The notes: a model not told the origin generated them from the letters alone. A stretch of DNA of 64,000 nt from Rheum nobile (GCA_027886185.1 WOAB01000563.1:6510001-6574000); one strand, 5' to 3'. Shown: positions 46,258 to 58,714, counted from the first letter of the stretch. A program made the numbers and translations.

Positions 46258-48085
46258 ATGGTGAACACAAGAAACACAACCCGTGCTGGTGTTAGGCCGA
46301 GTAACAACCCAAGATTGAACCTGAGAAGTGCCGCTAATCAAGGGGATGAGAGCGAATCGGTAACCCCGCAGGCAATAGCTATGTTCAGGCTAACCCTCAG
46401 GTTGTCTTTGATGTTGCGGCCATAGAGGCCATTCGTGGGATTGTTATGCAGGCGGTCACCGAGATAATTCGGCCAGTTGTACCGCAAGCACAAGGTGTTC
46501 CAATTCCTCAGGTTATTCCTGAATTTGAGGAGCCAGTGGATCTTGTACCTCATGTCGATGTCGTCAGGAACAGAGGAAACTACGATCGGGCCCTAAAGGC
46601 CATTAGCTCAATGAGGCCTGACAGCTATGATGGTACTGGAGAACCAGTCAGGGTGGCTTATTGGTTCTTGCATAAGGAGCGGTTATTCAGAAACGTCAAT
46701 TGCACTGAGGCGGAGAAAGTGCACATTGCTTCCCTTCAACTTAAGGATGTGGCTAGCGAATGGTGGAAGAGCACTGGTTTAGCTGAGCATCCAGTGTTGA
46801 ACTGGGGTATGTTTAAGACGAAGATGACCGACCGTTTCTTTTCCCGTGCTATGAGGGAGGAGAAACATAAGGAGTTCCTTTACCATAAGACCGATGGGTT
46901 GAAGGCGACTGAGCTTGCAGCTAAGTTCAATCACCCGTTGCAATATGCTGGACCGGAAGTGTCAAGTGAGGAGCATAAGATCTGGCATTTCCATGAGTTG
47001 ATGAACCCATACATCAAGCCGTTGATGGTGCGCCATGGCTGCCTACTCTGGAGCAGTATGTGGATGCCGCTTACAAGCTTGAAGCGACTCTAGAGGAGTC
47101 GGCAAAGAAGCACAATCGCCAGAGACCGGCGCAGAGCCAGCCTCAGGCTAGTGGGTTTAAATGACCAGCACCACCATCGCATTTTGCCAAGTCTGGTCGG
47201 GCAAGAACTGAGGTGATGCAGTCAGGTCCTACTCAACGCTCGGGCCAGGGCAAGAACCCGATTCAGTGTTATAATTGCGAAACGCTGGGGCACAAGAGCA
47301 ATGAGTGCCCGAAGGGCAAGAGAACGTGTTTTGCATGCGGAAAGGAGGGGCATTTGCAGACTTTTTGTCCTCAGAGGAGGCAGAAGAAGGCTGAGTCACA
47401 GCAAGGGTCAGTTAGCCATAACAACCGACCCCGATTAAAGCCCGTGGGAGCTCTGAGTACCTCGATGCAGACAACTGCTCAAAACAAGGGGAAGGCCCCA
47501 GCTGCTCCAGTGGGTCAGGGTCAGCGGCTGTATGAGATGCGCGAGGCTGACGGACCCAATGCTACGATTTCTCAAGGTACTCTATACCTTCATTCTACAT
47601 CAGTTTGCATATTGTTTGATTCTGGTGCCACTCATTCCTTTATTTCGGAGAAGTGTGTAAGTAAGTTAGGGTTGAAGTGCAATGAATCTTGCGAACCATT
47701 TGTGGTGAATCTTCCCAATGGTGAACAATTAGTAGGGACCAAGCGTCTGTCGGAATTTCCGATTACTATTCAAGGTCGGAAGTTCGAGGCCGACTTGATC
47801 TGTATAGCCATGGCTCCATACGACATCATTCTCGGGATGGATTGGCTGACGTGTCACGGGGCGGTAATCGATTTTAGCTCAAGGACAGTGATAGTTTCAT
47901 CTGGGGGCCAGTTTGTGTACAAGTTCAAGGGTCGTAATGACGTTGATAACGGAAAGCTCATCAATGTGATGGCTGTGTGTAAGCTATTTCGACAAGGTTG
48001 TGTCGGGTACCTGTGCTATCTGGATAAACCCAAGAAGGATGAGACTTCAGTTCTTGATGTTCCTGTCATATGCGAGTTACGATGA
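46258..48085 (+). pseudogene. gag-protease of G3, frameshifted
   Basis: The start is MVNTRNTTRAG (46258). A shift near 46380 moves reading to the frame of 46446-47093, which holds the gag domain (ASEWWKSTG, FFSRAMREEKHKEFLY). A one-base loss near 47040 and a TGA near 47162 follow. The next frame (47213-48085) has two zinc knuckles CYNCETLGHKSNEC and CFACGKEGHLQTFC and the protease LFDSGATHSFIS and IILGMDWL. It ends at VLDVPV, where G2 would go on to RT. Confidence 0.85.
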
Positions 48086-48284
48086 CATCGAGATTCAGGC
48101 AAATGGTACATACGAGGAGAGACATGTGCGTATTCTCGAACGCCGCGAGAAGAACTTGATGAACAAGGTGGTACCATTAGTGTGAATCCTCTGGTCCAAG
48201 TCAGGATCTGAGGAGGTGACTTGGGAAACTTGAGAGACTGAGTCTGATATGCTTAGTCGTTTTCCTGAGCTATTTTCGGCCTAG
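48086..48284 (+). pseudogene. chromodomain-like tail of G3 after a large deletion
   Basis: Directly behind the protease comes YDDIEIQANGTYEERHVRIL, which in G2 lies at the integrase end, and then LWSKSGSEEVTWET with stops. About 2.7 kb found in G2 (RT, RNase H, integrase) is missing here. Confidence 0.85.
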
Positions 48285-48322
48285 TTTCGGGGTCAAAACT
48301 TTTTTTTTTAAGGGGGAGGTAT

Positions 48323-50197
48323 TATAATAACCCCTAAAAGTCCCAACTGTCGTTTTGTAAGAAAGACGTATTGGGCAATTTCGGTAATCCCTGTAAGAAT
48401 CATTTGAACGTAATAATATACGTTTAGGAAGATTTTGGGTCTTAAAGTATTTGGGAGTGCTAAAAATAATAAGTTTAAGCATGACCCCGAGCAAGAACCG
48501 CGACCAAGGACCTAGAGACGCGAACGCGGTAGTTCCGCGACCGCGGTTTAAAACCGCACTCGCGATTTCGCCCAGGGGCAAACCGCGATCGCGGCTCTGA
48601 AACCGCGACCGTGGTTTTCTCTGTTTGTCTTCTTCGCCAGCTTCTAGAAGACCGACGATCGGCTTTCTCCTCGTGCTCCTAACACCTAGGGAGCTAGATC
48701 GATTGGTTTACCAGTGTGGGGTGAACGCCTGCTCCTCCATGGCTATAAAAGGGAGTCGTTGGCAGCCATTCTCCTTCATCCTCAAGCTCCATCTCTCTCT
48801 CTCTCGTTTAAGTTCGTGTCGCCGGAGTTGGTGTTCGTCGCCGGAGTTTCTAGTAGTCGTCGGAGGTGTCGTTGGCAGCCTTGAGAAGCCTTGGAGTGGT
48901 GGTGATACGCGGTGGTGGAGTACAAGCCTCATCATCATCGTCGATATGGCTTCGTAGCCGCCTAACCTCATGTCGGGATGGAGATCCATGACCGCGGCTC
49001 CATCCACCGCGACCGCGGGCTTGGCCCAGAAAACCGCGACCGCGGTTATGCCAACTGCGACCGCGGTCTTGCCCAGAAAGCGCGATCGCGGCCATGGTAA
49101 CCACGGCCGCAGCTCAGGCCTTTTTCCCTTCATTTTGTTTCGTAGCTTCGTTTCGTATCGTATCTAACTTAGGGTTCCGTTTTATGACTCGTCGTCGTCG
49201 TAGGAATCCGTACTCAGATTCAAGTTCCAGATCTCGAATCTGATCTCTTCGTTCATCGAGACTAAGGCAAGTGGTGGTTCGCTCTTGTTCATTATTCCAT
49301 GTTTCCCCTTGATTATCAATTATTTGATTGCTAATTAAGATGGAATAAAATTGTTGTTTTAAAGTTTGGGAACAGATTTGATAAAACAAAGTATTTAAAT
49401 ATGAATCTATAATAGGTTATATATATTGCTAGAAACAACGCTATTATATAGTTCTTCATGATATTATCGTAATGGATTTTGGTGTGGATTTTATTTGTGA
49501 ACTCATATGTAGTTAGAACGAGTATTCGTAGGAACGCTATGTACCTTGCTAGGTCTAATCATTTCTTTATAACTGGTATTAGGAGGATTTTTCCCTCGTA
49601 CTTTCTAGTCATGACCGTACCCTTATTCAGTGTAGGTGCACTCAGCTGGTGCCAACAATCGAGATTTATTCCCATAAATATCTCTCGTATCGAGATGATG
49701 TGGATTAAAAGTTGTAACATGAATGTACGTTTTGGAATTAAAGAAGATAAGTGATGTTATGCACATAATTAATATACCCTCGGGCGAGGAGTACAACGTG
49801 GAAACCGTCCGGACTCTTGTTAGAGTAAGTCTTCTTTCCAATCTGGATTCGCATTACGCGGTGAGGTTGGTCGTGGACCCAAATAATCAAGGTCGTGTTT
49901 TAAACTTGTGTGAAAACTTAACGTTCCCAAACACTTGTCATACGTTTCCCATAAGACTCAATTCCTTTGGAGTCTTCTCTTCATACGTTTCCCATAAGAC
50001 TCACTTCCTTTGGAGTCTTCTCTTGATCATGCCTTTTCTTATGTTTTCGTAGAAGTATCGAAGTTCACCTCGCATATCGGCTATTATTCGAGAAGCGATG
50101 GTTGTAACTTGATACGACTACTTAGAACCATTGTATTTGTACCCTTGCATAGTCTTTCATTAGACTAACCAACCGGTTTTTATTCCTTGCATGGTTG
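48323..50197 (+). repeat. 3' LTR of G3, first piece
   Basis: It starts TATAATAACCCC (the TG end is mutated to TA) after the polypurine tract AAGGGGGAGGTAT (48310-48322). It is cut by M2 at 50197; the last 386 bp lie at 58324-58709. The sum, about 2261 bp, fits the 5' LTR. Confidence 0.9.
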
Positions 50198-51523
50198 TGA
50201 TGTGACCTTGTCCGACGGAAAGACCACAAATTGTTGTCAAGGATCCGATGAATGCATATTGGGGCGCAGACAACTCTTCCGAAAGGGCAGATTGGCGAAA
50301 GCAAGGAGAAGGACGGACTGTAGAGGGGTCGGAATCGCCGGCGGGCTGGTGGAGGCGGTGCGGCGGCGATGGAAGGAGGCACGGCGGAAGTAGGGGCGGC
50401 GGCCGTGAAGGATGAAGGTGGAGGATGTCGTGAATGTGTAGGGGGATTAGGGTTAGGGTTTGTGTTTGGTTGCGGATAAGTGATGGGTAACCTAATTAAC
50501 GCGCCAAGATAGTTCGACTAGAAACGCGTTAATTGTTGACGTCAGGGCCCGGGTTTCAGGAGATTACTCGACTATAAACAAAAGCTCTATTTCGACGTAA
50601 ACTGAAATGAAATACAATAGTTCCTATTTATACTAGAGAGTTGACCTAATGTGCCATACTCTCTAGTTACTAAATCTGGCGGCCCATTTAACATAAATGA
50701 AAACCACCCAAAACTAGCAGTTACTAAAAATAGAAATATTGTTTATAGAAATGTCCAGAAATAGTAAGTCTCCTAAATCGAGCTCAGACTGGATGTAGCT
50801 GTAGATGAGTCAGTCACGGCTAAGCTGACGAGACACAGAAGCTCGGACGATGTAGTCATCTGGCCGTGGCTGGCTACAAGTCTGAAGGTGGAGATGGAGG
50901 GAGGCGCGGCGGAAGTAGGGGCGGCGGCCGTGAAGGATGAAGGTGGAGGATGCCGTGAATATGTAGGGGTAGGGTTTGTGTTTGGTTGCGGATAAGTGAT
51001 GGGTAACCTAATTAACGCACCAGGATAGTTCGACTAGAAACGCGTTAATTATTGACGTCAGGGCCCGGGTTTCAGGAGATTACTCGACTGTAAACAAAAG
51101 CTCTATTTCGACGTAAACTGAAATGAAATACAATAGTTCCTATTTATACTAGAGAGTTGACCTAATGTGCCATACTCTCTAGTTACTAAATCTGGCGGCC
51201 CATTTAACATAAATGGAAACCACCCAAAACTAGCAGTTACTAAAAATAGAAATATTGTTTATAGAAATGTCCAGAAATAGTAAGTCTCCTAAATTGAGCT
51301 CAGACTGGATGTAGTTGTAGAGGAGTCAGTCACGGCTAAGCTGACGAGACATAGAAGCTCGGACGATGTAGTGATCTGGCCGTGGCTGGCTACAAGTCTG
51401 GTCACCAAGGATTGTGTCGCTGCTTGGACACTCTTCGCTCTGGCGCGGGTGATAGGACATGTAGGCGGAAGTCGCATGGCGTCTTCCTCCTCTGTAGCGG
51501 ACATGGAGGGATGGGTCACATTA
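50198..51523 (-). repeat. 3' LTR of M2 with internal tandem duplication
   Basis: 1326 bp. About 530 bp are present twice in tandem (about 50360-50889 and 50890-51401). The element-side end reads CACATTA instead of CACATCA. It encodes the last residues of pol. Confidence 0.85.
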
Positions 51524-54500
51524 CCCTCCCCCACTTGAGTGTGAAGCGTCCCCGCTTCACCCTCATCATACTCAGGCTCAACATATGGTGCTAAGTCAGC
51601 GACGTTGAACGTCGGATGCACCCCATACTTGTCCGGGAGCTCGAGCTGGTAGGCGTTGTCGCCAATGGCCTTGACGACTCGAAAGGGACCATCACCCCGT
51701 TGGTCGAGCTTAGACTTGAGGACGGAAGGGAATCGCTCCTTCCGCAAGTGAAGCCAAACCAAGTCGCCCGGGGCGAAGATCAAGCGTCGCCTGCCCTTGT
51801 TCTTCTGGGCTGAGTACTGCAGTGCACGCCGCTCCAGCTGTGTGCGTGTCCTCCTGTGCAGCTCCTGAATGTGCTCACCCAACTTGCCAGCAGCAATGTT
51901 CTCCTGGTCCTGTAGTGGGTATGGCATCATGTCCAGCGGTGTCAGCGGGTTCCTTCCATATACGACCTCGAAAGGAGTCAGCTTCGTCGCAGAGTGCCTG
52001 GACCTGTTATAGGAAAACTCAACTGTAGCAAGTAAGTCCTCCCACCTTTGTGGGTTCACCTTGAGAACCGTCCGAAGGAGGGCTCCCAAGGTACGGTTGG
52101 TCACCTCCGTCTGACCATCCGTCTGTGGGTGATGGCTAGTAGAAAATAGAAGCTTGGTGCCTAGCTTACCCCATAAGGTTCTCCAGAAATGGCCCACAAA
52201 TTTGGTATCCCTATCACTAACAATAGTTTTAGGGACACCATGCAAGTGCACCACATGCTCAAAAAACAATCCAGCGATGTCCGTAGCATTGTTGGTGTTC
52301 TTGCATGCAATAAAGTGTGTCATCTTAGAGAACTTGTCGACGACCACAAAAATGCAATATCTACCACGCCGAGACATAGGTAACCCTGTGATAAAATCCA
52401 TCGAAAGATCTTCCCACGGGGCTGCAGGAATCGGGAGGGGCGTGTAAAGACCATGTCGACTAGAGCGGGCCTTAGCCTTTTGGCATGTCACACAACTCTT
52501 GCAATACCTGGTAACACTTTGGGCCATCTTTGGCCAGAAAAAGTGTTCCCGAAGTGCTGCAAGGGTCTTGGACACCCTAAAATGGCCACGACTGTCATGT
52601 GCTTCCTGGAGCAACAAGTGTCGGACAGAAGACATAGGAATACAGAGTTTCCCAGCCTTGTACAAATACCCGTCATCCAGGAAATATGTGTCATGCTCTC
52701 TGCTGATGTTACATTGCTCAAAGATGTCCTTAAAGAAAACATCATCAGCATACAGATACTTGAGCAATGCAAAACCCAATAAGTGAGACTGGAGATGAGT
52801 GATGAGCACGTACCTGCGAGAAAGGGCATCAGCAACCACATTCTCCTTACCTTTCTTGTGCATGATCAGGTACGAAAAGGTCTCCATGAACTCGACCCAC
52901 CTAGAATGCCTGCGGTTGAGGGTCGTCTGGCTCTTCAAATAGGCCAGGGCAGCATGGTCTGAGTGTATGACAAACTCACTCGGCCAGAGATAATGTTGCC
53001 AAGTCTTCAGAACCCGAATCAACGCGTACAACTCCTTGTCATAGGTCGGGTAGTTCAGTTGAGCACCCGAAAGCTTCTCCGAAAAGTAGGCGATCGGACG
53101 CCTCTCCTGTAGCAGGACTCCTCCGATGCCGAAGTCGGAAGCGTCACACTCCACCTCGAACCGACGAGTGAAGTCAGGCAATTGCAGCAAAGGTGCGCGG
53201 CAGAGGGCTTCCTTCAGGGTGACAAATGCAGCATCATGTCGCGAAAGCCAGGTGATGGACGCCGCCTTCTTAGTCAACTCATGCAGAGGGGCGGTGATGG
53301 TGCTGAAGTCGCGAACGAACCTCCTGTAAAAGCCGGCCAGCCCTAAGAACGAGCGAACCTGGGTGGGTGTAGTCGGAGTAGGCCACTCCTTGATGGCGCG
53401 TATCTTCTCGACATCCACACGTAAGCCATCCCTGGAAACAATATAGCCAAGAAAGTTCGTAGATTCAGAGCAGAAAACGCACTTACCCTTGTTGACATAT
53501 AAGCTCGCCTTCCTCAAGCAGTCTAACACCTGTCTAAGATGGTCAATATGCACAGAGAAACTACTAGAAAAGACAAGTATATCATCAAAGTAGACAACGA
53601 CAAACTTCCCCAAGAAAGATCGTAACACATGGTTCATGAGTCTCATGAACGTCGATGGAGCATTGGTCAATCCAAATGGCATGACTAGCTACTCGTAGAG
53701 ACCGTACTTGGTCTTGAAAGTTGTCTTCCATTCATCGCCCTCCTTCATACGAATTTGGTAATAGCCACTCCGAAGATCAAGCTTGGAAAACAAGGTGGCA
53801 CCATGCAGCTCGTCCAGCATGTCATCGAGGCGCGGAATGGGATGTCTATACTTGATGGTGATCTGGTTGATGGCGCAGCAATCCACACACATCCGCCAAG
53901 TCCCATCCTTCTTCGGCACCAGAATTACAGGTACGGCGCAGGGACTCAAGCTTTCCCGCACTACACCCTTGTCCAAAAGCTCTTGGACATGTCGCTGTAG
54001 CTCCTTCGTTTCCTCAGGAGAAGCTCGGTAGGCAGCGCGGTTCGGCAGATAAGCACCGGGAATGAAGTCTATCTGGTGCTCAATACCACACACCGGTGGC
54101 AGACCTGGCGGCAGCACGTCAGGCATAATGTCCTCAAAGTCCTGCAAAACAAACAAAATAGCAAGCGGGAGTGCAGGCTCTACCGTAGTAGTGGCACAAA
54201 GGCGAGGAATAAGAAGGAAACAAGCAGACTTGCCTTGAAGTGCCGGTGTGAGGTCCCTGTGACTTGCCAGAAGAGCCCTGGGTTCACAGGTGCCCCGCAA
54301 GGTAGACGCAGCAGCAGCTGCTGGAGACGGTAAACCACCTGAACCTGTAGAGGGTAAGCACAAAGTAATACCAAGTGGAGAACGCTTACCTGGCGGTGCA
54401 GAAGTCCTTCCAGAAGCTGCAGAAGGCAAAGACGCAGGAAGAGAAGCTGAAGACGCTGACTCGGCCGAGTGAAGGGCCGAGTTGTGATCTGTGCCCCTGA

Positions 54501-54657
54501 CTCGGTCCACAACTCGGTCGAGTTGCTGGCCGAGTTGTTGTCTGCCATCCTGACGTGGTCCAAAACTCGGCCGAGTTGTTGGCCGAGTTTTTGTCTGGCT
54601 CCCTGACTCGGTCGACAACTCGGTCGAGTTGTTGCCCGAGTTCTCCTCTGTTCCCAC
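51289..54657 (-). CDS. RT-RNase H-integrase of M2 (one in-frame TAG)
   Basis: The frame opens at 54657 in a linker of repeated Thr/Ser/Arg words, then LPPVCGIEHQIDFIPGAYLP and the RT: VILVPKKDGTWRMCVDCCAIN, FSKLDLRSGYYQIRM. A TAG at 53689-53691 follows GLYE. The same frame goes on with MPFGLTNAPSTFMRLMN, YFDDILVFS (catalytic), RNase H (FEVECDASDFGIGG, VVADALSRR), integrase zinc finger (CKSCVTCQKAKA), core (MDFITGLPMSRRGR, IVSDRDTKF, later glutamate), and a GPF-type module (GDGPFRVVKAIGDNAYQL). No chromodomain is seen. The end, HTQVGEGNVTHPSMSATEEE, lies across the polypurine tract and in the LTR. Only the TAG keeps it from being whole. Confidence 0.9.
51524..51534 (-). promoter_or_regulatory. 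polypurine tract of M2
   Basis: The minus strand reads GTGGGGGAGGG directly before the 3' LTR. The same bases are codons of the pol frame (VGEG). It is nearly identical to the tract of G1. Confidence 0.85.
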
Positions 54658-54690
54658 AACTCGGTCTGGAGCTCGGCCGAGTTGTCATCT
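54468..54690. repeat. cluster of AACTCGGCCGAGTT-like palindromes
   Basis: Words such as CTCGGCCGAG, CTCGGTCGAG and GGCCGAGTTGTT recur about ten times within 220 bp in the linker between protease and RT of M2. They remain translated there as Thr/Arg/Pro/Ser-rich repeats. Confidence 0.8.
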
Positions 54691-55485
54691 GGAGGTCTCC
54701 GCGGTGGATACCGTTGCAGGCGGAAATCCGGCGGCCTCCAGTGCCTTTTGGCGTTGGCGCTCGGCCTGGTCCTGTAAAATTTCTTGTGGGCTCATGGGTA
54801 AGAGAGTCACGCGCCTCCCGTGGTAATTGAACATGTAAGTGTTAAAATACCCATCGTGGAGCACGCGACGATCATATAACCATGGACGTCCCAAAAGCAG
54901 ATGGGTAGCGTCCATGGCGGTAACATCACAAAGCACATTATCGCTATAAGGACCAATAGAAAAGGAAATAAGACACGGTTACGATACTTTGTTACCTGAG
55001 CCATCTGAAATCCACTTTAGACCATAGGGAGTGGGGTGTGGAGTCGTCGGAAGGTTGAAGTGGCGGACAACCTTCTCGTTGATGATGTTGCAGCAAGAGC
55101 CCCTATCAATGATCACGCTCAGTGATGCATTCTGAAGTCTACATCGAGCATGAAACAAATTCTCCCGCTGCTCAGCGAGGTCACCCTCCTTAACGCTCAG
55201 AACGCATCGTATGACCAAGGCAAAGTGGTAGGTCTGGTCATCATGGTGGTCGGAAGCGCCGACCACACAGCCCTCAGCATCGGCTGTATACACAGCTGTA
55301 GGGTCGGCTTCATCGTCGTCCTCTTCAGCGTCGTCGTAGCTCTCATATCCGGCCGATTGGGTGGAAAAGAGGACCTTCTTAGCGTTAGGACAATCCCTCA
55401 TGTAATGTCCTCTGCCACCACACTTGAAACATTCCAGGTCCCGTGCACGGTCAGAGCGAACGGGCTCGGAGCTTGGCTGCTGCAT
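54685..55485 (-). pseudogene. zinc knuckle and protease of M2
   Basis: The frame from 55485 carries CFKCGGRGHYMRDC and the protease start IIDRGSCCNIINEKVV, where the usual D-G-G is D-R-G. It breaks at about 54979. A second frame (54936-54685) continues with MDATHLLLGRPWLYDRR and NYHGRRVTLLPMSPQEILQD. At least one shift separates them. Confidence 0.8.
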
Positions 55486-55674
55486 ACGACGCGCAGTAGC
55501 AGGCGGGGCGAATCGTTGCGTCGTGGGAGCAAACGCGGTACCTGTGCTACTACGATCCTGTCTAGGCGCACTAGAGGTAGAAGTAGAGTTAGTGCCTAAA
55601 ACAGAAGGAAAGGGTCTAGAACCATACCTGGAAGATGTCGTGGACTTCCATGGTCTCTGCCTCTGGCACTGTTG

Positions 55675-57133
55675 CTAGAGGTAGAACTTCTGCGCAGTGT
55701 GCACGACATTGTTGAGGTCCCGAATGGGCAGGACGTCAACCTGATCCTGGATAGGCTGGTTAAGCCCAGTAATGAACCTGGTGCGCAAGGTGCCCGGAGC
55801 AACACTAACGCCAGCCTTGAAGTACATGTCCTCGAGGTGAGCGAAGAACTCCTGAGGCGAATCTGTGCCCTGTCGCACACGAGCGATCTCAGTCTGCATC
55901 TGCTCCTTGTAAGTGGAAGGCACATACTTCCGAGTCATGATGTACACGAGCTGATGCCACTCAGTAATAGGTGCCCAACCCATCCGGTAATGTTGCTGCA
56001 TAAGACGTTGCCACCACGTTTGTGCAGCTCCCTCAAAATGTAGAGTCACGAGATCTACCTTTTCATGCTCAGGGATAGTCAAATGGCGCAGGACGTGCTC
56101 TGTGTTCTGCACACGCTCAAGAAAGACAGAAGGATCATATAAGCCATAGAAGTGTTTGATTTTTACCTTCACGTCTCGGCGTTGGACTGGTGGATGTGCC
56201 TAGCGGTCCGATAACCGAGCTGTAGGGTCCGCCAAGTGCTCGAAGTGACGAGCGCCATACTGTGGTGGAAAGCGAGAAGGATACCGTGGACATTGTGGGG
56301 CGGCAGCCGGGCGCTGAGGCTGGCGAGCCGGCTGGTGGCGCCCGGGCTGGATAGTGTGCCAATAGGCCTCCTGATTCTGAGGCAGCAAAGGAGGTGGCAC
56401 ATAGCTGGACCGTTGGTGCTGAAGCTCAGGGGGATCCTGGAGAGGCGGATGAAAACCGGCGGCATATCCAAACTGACCCTCATCCTCCTCAAGGTCGTAC
56501 TCATCAAACTGATCCTCCTCATCAGAATAAAGAAGAGTGCGGACACTCTGATGATCCTGGAAAACATCAATATCAAACGGCACAGAAATGGATGGCCGTC
56601 GTAGACGTTGACGCTGCTACAGATGGGAACCAGACGGCTGGCGGTGGGGGCGACCTGTAATAGGCTATAATGTCGGTGAGCGGCCTTGCCTATGTCAACC
56701 ACTGGAATGAACATGATCGTCCTCATGTTCCTTTTGGGAACTCTCATCATCGGCCCTGCAACTTCAGGGTTCTCTTCCCGGATCACTACCTGCGCAGACC
56801 GTCGTTGTCGACGACGCTGCGGAACTACAATGCTTTCTCTCTGCGACGCCAGGTGTTTCAGCTCACCTGGATCCGACGCGACGGAAGCATCATAGCTTTA
56901 CCCTTCGCCTTTTCCAGGGCTAGGGCGCTTAAATCATCTGCAAGTAGCTGACCCTGAGCAGAAGTGACCATAGTGTTCGAAACCGGTTGCTGGCGAGCTA
57001 AGAGCTCTTCATTCTGACGCTGGAGTTCGGCTATCTGTGCTTCTCGTGCCTTTTTGTCAGCAAGCAGCTCTCGGAGCATCTTTTGTTCAACAGTCTCTGT
57101 GCCTGTCTCGCGCGTGGTATCACCTTCTGACAT
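55675..57133 (-). pseudogene. gag of M2, frameshifted
   Basis: The start MSEGDTTRETG (57133) is followed by a helical stretch MLRELLADKKAREAQIAELQ, then a shift near 56870. A Pro/Gln/Tyr-rich acidic frame (56583-56200) ends at a stop near 56200. The next frame (56172-55675) has the gag domain: KHFYGLYDPSVFLERVQ, AAQTWWQRL, EWHQLVYIMTRKYVPSTYKE, LNQPIQDQVDVLPIRDLNNV. The G1 gag shows the same order. The leader to the 5' LTR remnant (57134-57589) holds no supported gene. Confidence 0.8.
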
Positions 57134-57589
57134 GGTACCTGACAGCAATAAATAGCAAACCATAGGATCAAAGCGAACAACAACAGCAACATAGAAGCAA
57201 CAAATAGGTAAGCAGAACTGAACTCAACAAGCAATCACTCGGGAAACTAATCTGGCTGGCCGTGTGGGCGGTTACGAGCAGGCTAAATCAACTCACACAA
57301 CAATCAACAAAATCAAGGCGATGCTCAGTAAAGAAAATGTCGAAAGTAGATATGCAAGGATATAAGCACAGAAGTAAGCACAACACAGTCAACCAAGAAA
57401 TGCAGCCCAGACAGTGAAAGATATAGAAGACGGTAAATGAATCACTGCGATAACGGTAATGTGAAGGTGTCGGATTCAAGACCGGGGTCTCCCTTCCTGC
57501 ACTGCGAAGAGACGCACTTGCCTTATTTTGGCTTCTGTGGTCTCGATTTTTTGTAAATCTACGAACAGCTACAGTGCTATCACAGAAAC

Positions 57590-58318
57590 GAACAAGGGCA
57601 GTTTGGCAGGGGCAAGGAGAAGGACGGACTGTAGAGGGGTCGGAATCGCCGGCGGGCTGGTGGAGGCGGTGCGGCGGCGATGGAGGGAGGCGCGGCGGAA
57701 GTAGGGGCGACGGTCGTGAATGATGAAGGTGGAGGTTGCCGTGAATGTGTAGGGGGATTAGGGTTAGGGTTTGTGTTTGGTTGCGGATAAGTGATGGGTA
57801 ACCTAATTAACGCGCCAGGATAGTTCGACTAGAAACGCGTTAATAGTTGACGTCAGGGCCCGGGTTTCAGGAGATTACTCGACTGTAAACAAAAGCTCTA
57901 TTTCGATGTAAACTGAAATGAAATACAATAGTTCCTATTTATACTAGAGAGTTGACCTAATGGGCCAGACTCTCTAGTTACTAAATCTGGCGGCCCATTT
58001 AACATAAATGGAAACCACCCAGAACTAGCAGTTACTAAAAATAGAAATATTGTTCATAGAAATGTCCAGAAATAGTAAGTCTCCTAAATCGAGCTCAGAC
58101 TGGATGTAGCTGTAGAGGAGTCAGTCACAGCTAAGCTGACGAGACACAAAAGCTCGGACGATGTAGTGATCTGGCCGTGGCTGGCTACAAGTCTGATCAC
58201 CAAGGATTGTGTCGCTGCTTGGACACTCTTCGCTCTGGCGCGGGTGATAGGACATGTAGGCGGAAGTCGCATGGCGTCTTCCTCCTCTGTAGCGGACATG
58301 GAGGGCTGGGTCACATCA
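57590..58318 (-). repeat. 5' LTR of M2, truncated
   Basis: About 729 bp match the 3' LTR (one copy of the duplicated part) from AAGGGCAG to GTCACATCA. The first ~90 bp of the plus-strand LTR (50198 to about 50285) are not found here; unrelated sequence joins instead. Confidence 0.8.
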
Positions 58319-58323
58319 GGTTG

Positions 58324-58709
58324 GCTGGTGTCATCCGTCTCATACGACACATCAGGTAAACTTCCTCATCCGTGAAGGCCAGATCCCGACGTTGAAGGCA
58401 ATTGACGTTTTAAGTATTTTTCCTAAGGTTGAAGATCCTGGCGTGAGATCGCTCAGATCAAAACCCCTTCATGGCGTTTATTAATTTTCAAGACTTCCAC
58501 TATATTAAACATTTCTGTATTTGGTTTTGTTATCCGTTGTAAACCATGACATCGGTATGAATATTATTTGGGAAACTTTTTCATGATATATAATAGAGTT
58601 TGCGATATTATACTATTTGTTATAAAAACGGTAAGCCTTGGGTGACCCCGAGTGTGTATTCCGAGGTCATTGGCGGTAATATTTCCAAAGATATTTTGGG
58701 GTTGTTACA
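58324..58709 (+). repeat. 3' LTR of G3, last piece
   Basis: It matches the end of the 5' LTR (CTGGTGTCATCCGTCTCATA to GTTACA) and is followed by the TSD ccctc. Confidence 0.9.
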
Positions 58710-58714
58710 CCCTC

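Larger units (their letters stand above)
50198..58318 (-). mobile_element. CRM-like gypsy retrotransposon (M2) inside the G3 LTR
   Basis: Ends are TGATGTGACC and GTCACATCA, with TSD ggttg at 50193-50197 and 58319-58323. On the minus strand gag, protease, RT, RNase H and integrase follow from about 57133 to 51289. The pol frame crosses the polypurine tract and ends in the 3' LTR, as known for plant CRM chromoviruses. RNase H and integrase landmarks (YFSEKLSGAQLNYPTYDKEL, HLHGVPKTIVSDRD, HPQTDGQTEVTNRTL) also fit that group. No primer site is visible, because the 5' LTR has lost its U5 end. Confidence 0.9.
42408..58709 (+). mobile_element. Tekay-like gypsy element with internal deletion (G3), host of M2
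   Basis: LTRs run from TGTAATAACCCC to GTTGTTACA, with TSD ccctc at 42403-42407 and 58710-58714. Between LTRs are a primer site, the pre-gag frame, a frameshifted gag-protease and a short chromodomain remnant; RT, RNase H and integrase are missing. The 3' LTR is interrupted by M2. It is a relative of G2 (shared LTR blocks and proteins) but clearly another family. It lies 26 bp after the end of L1. Confidence 0.9.
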
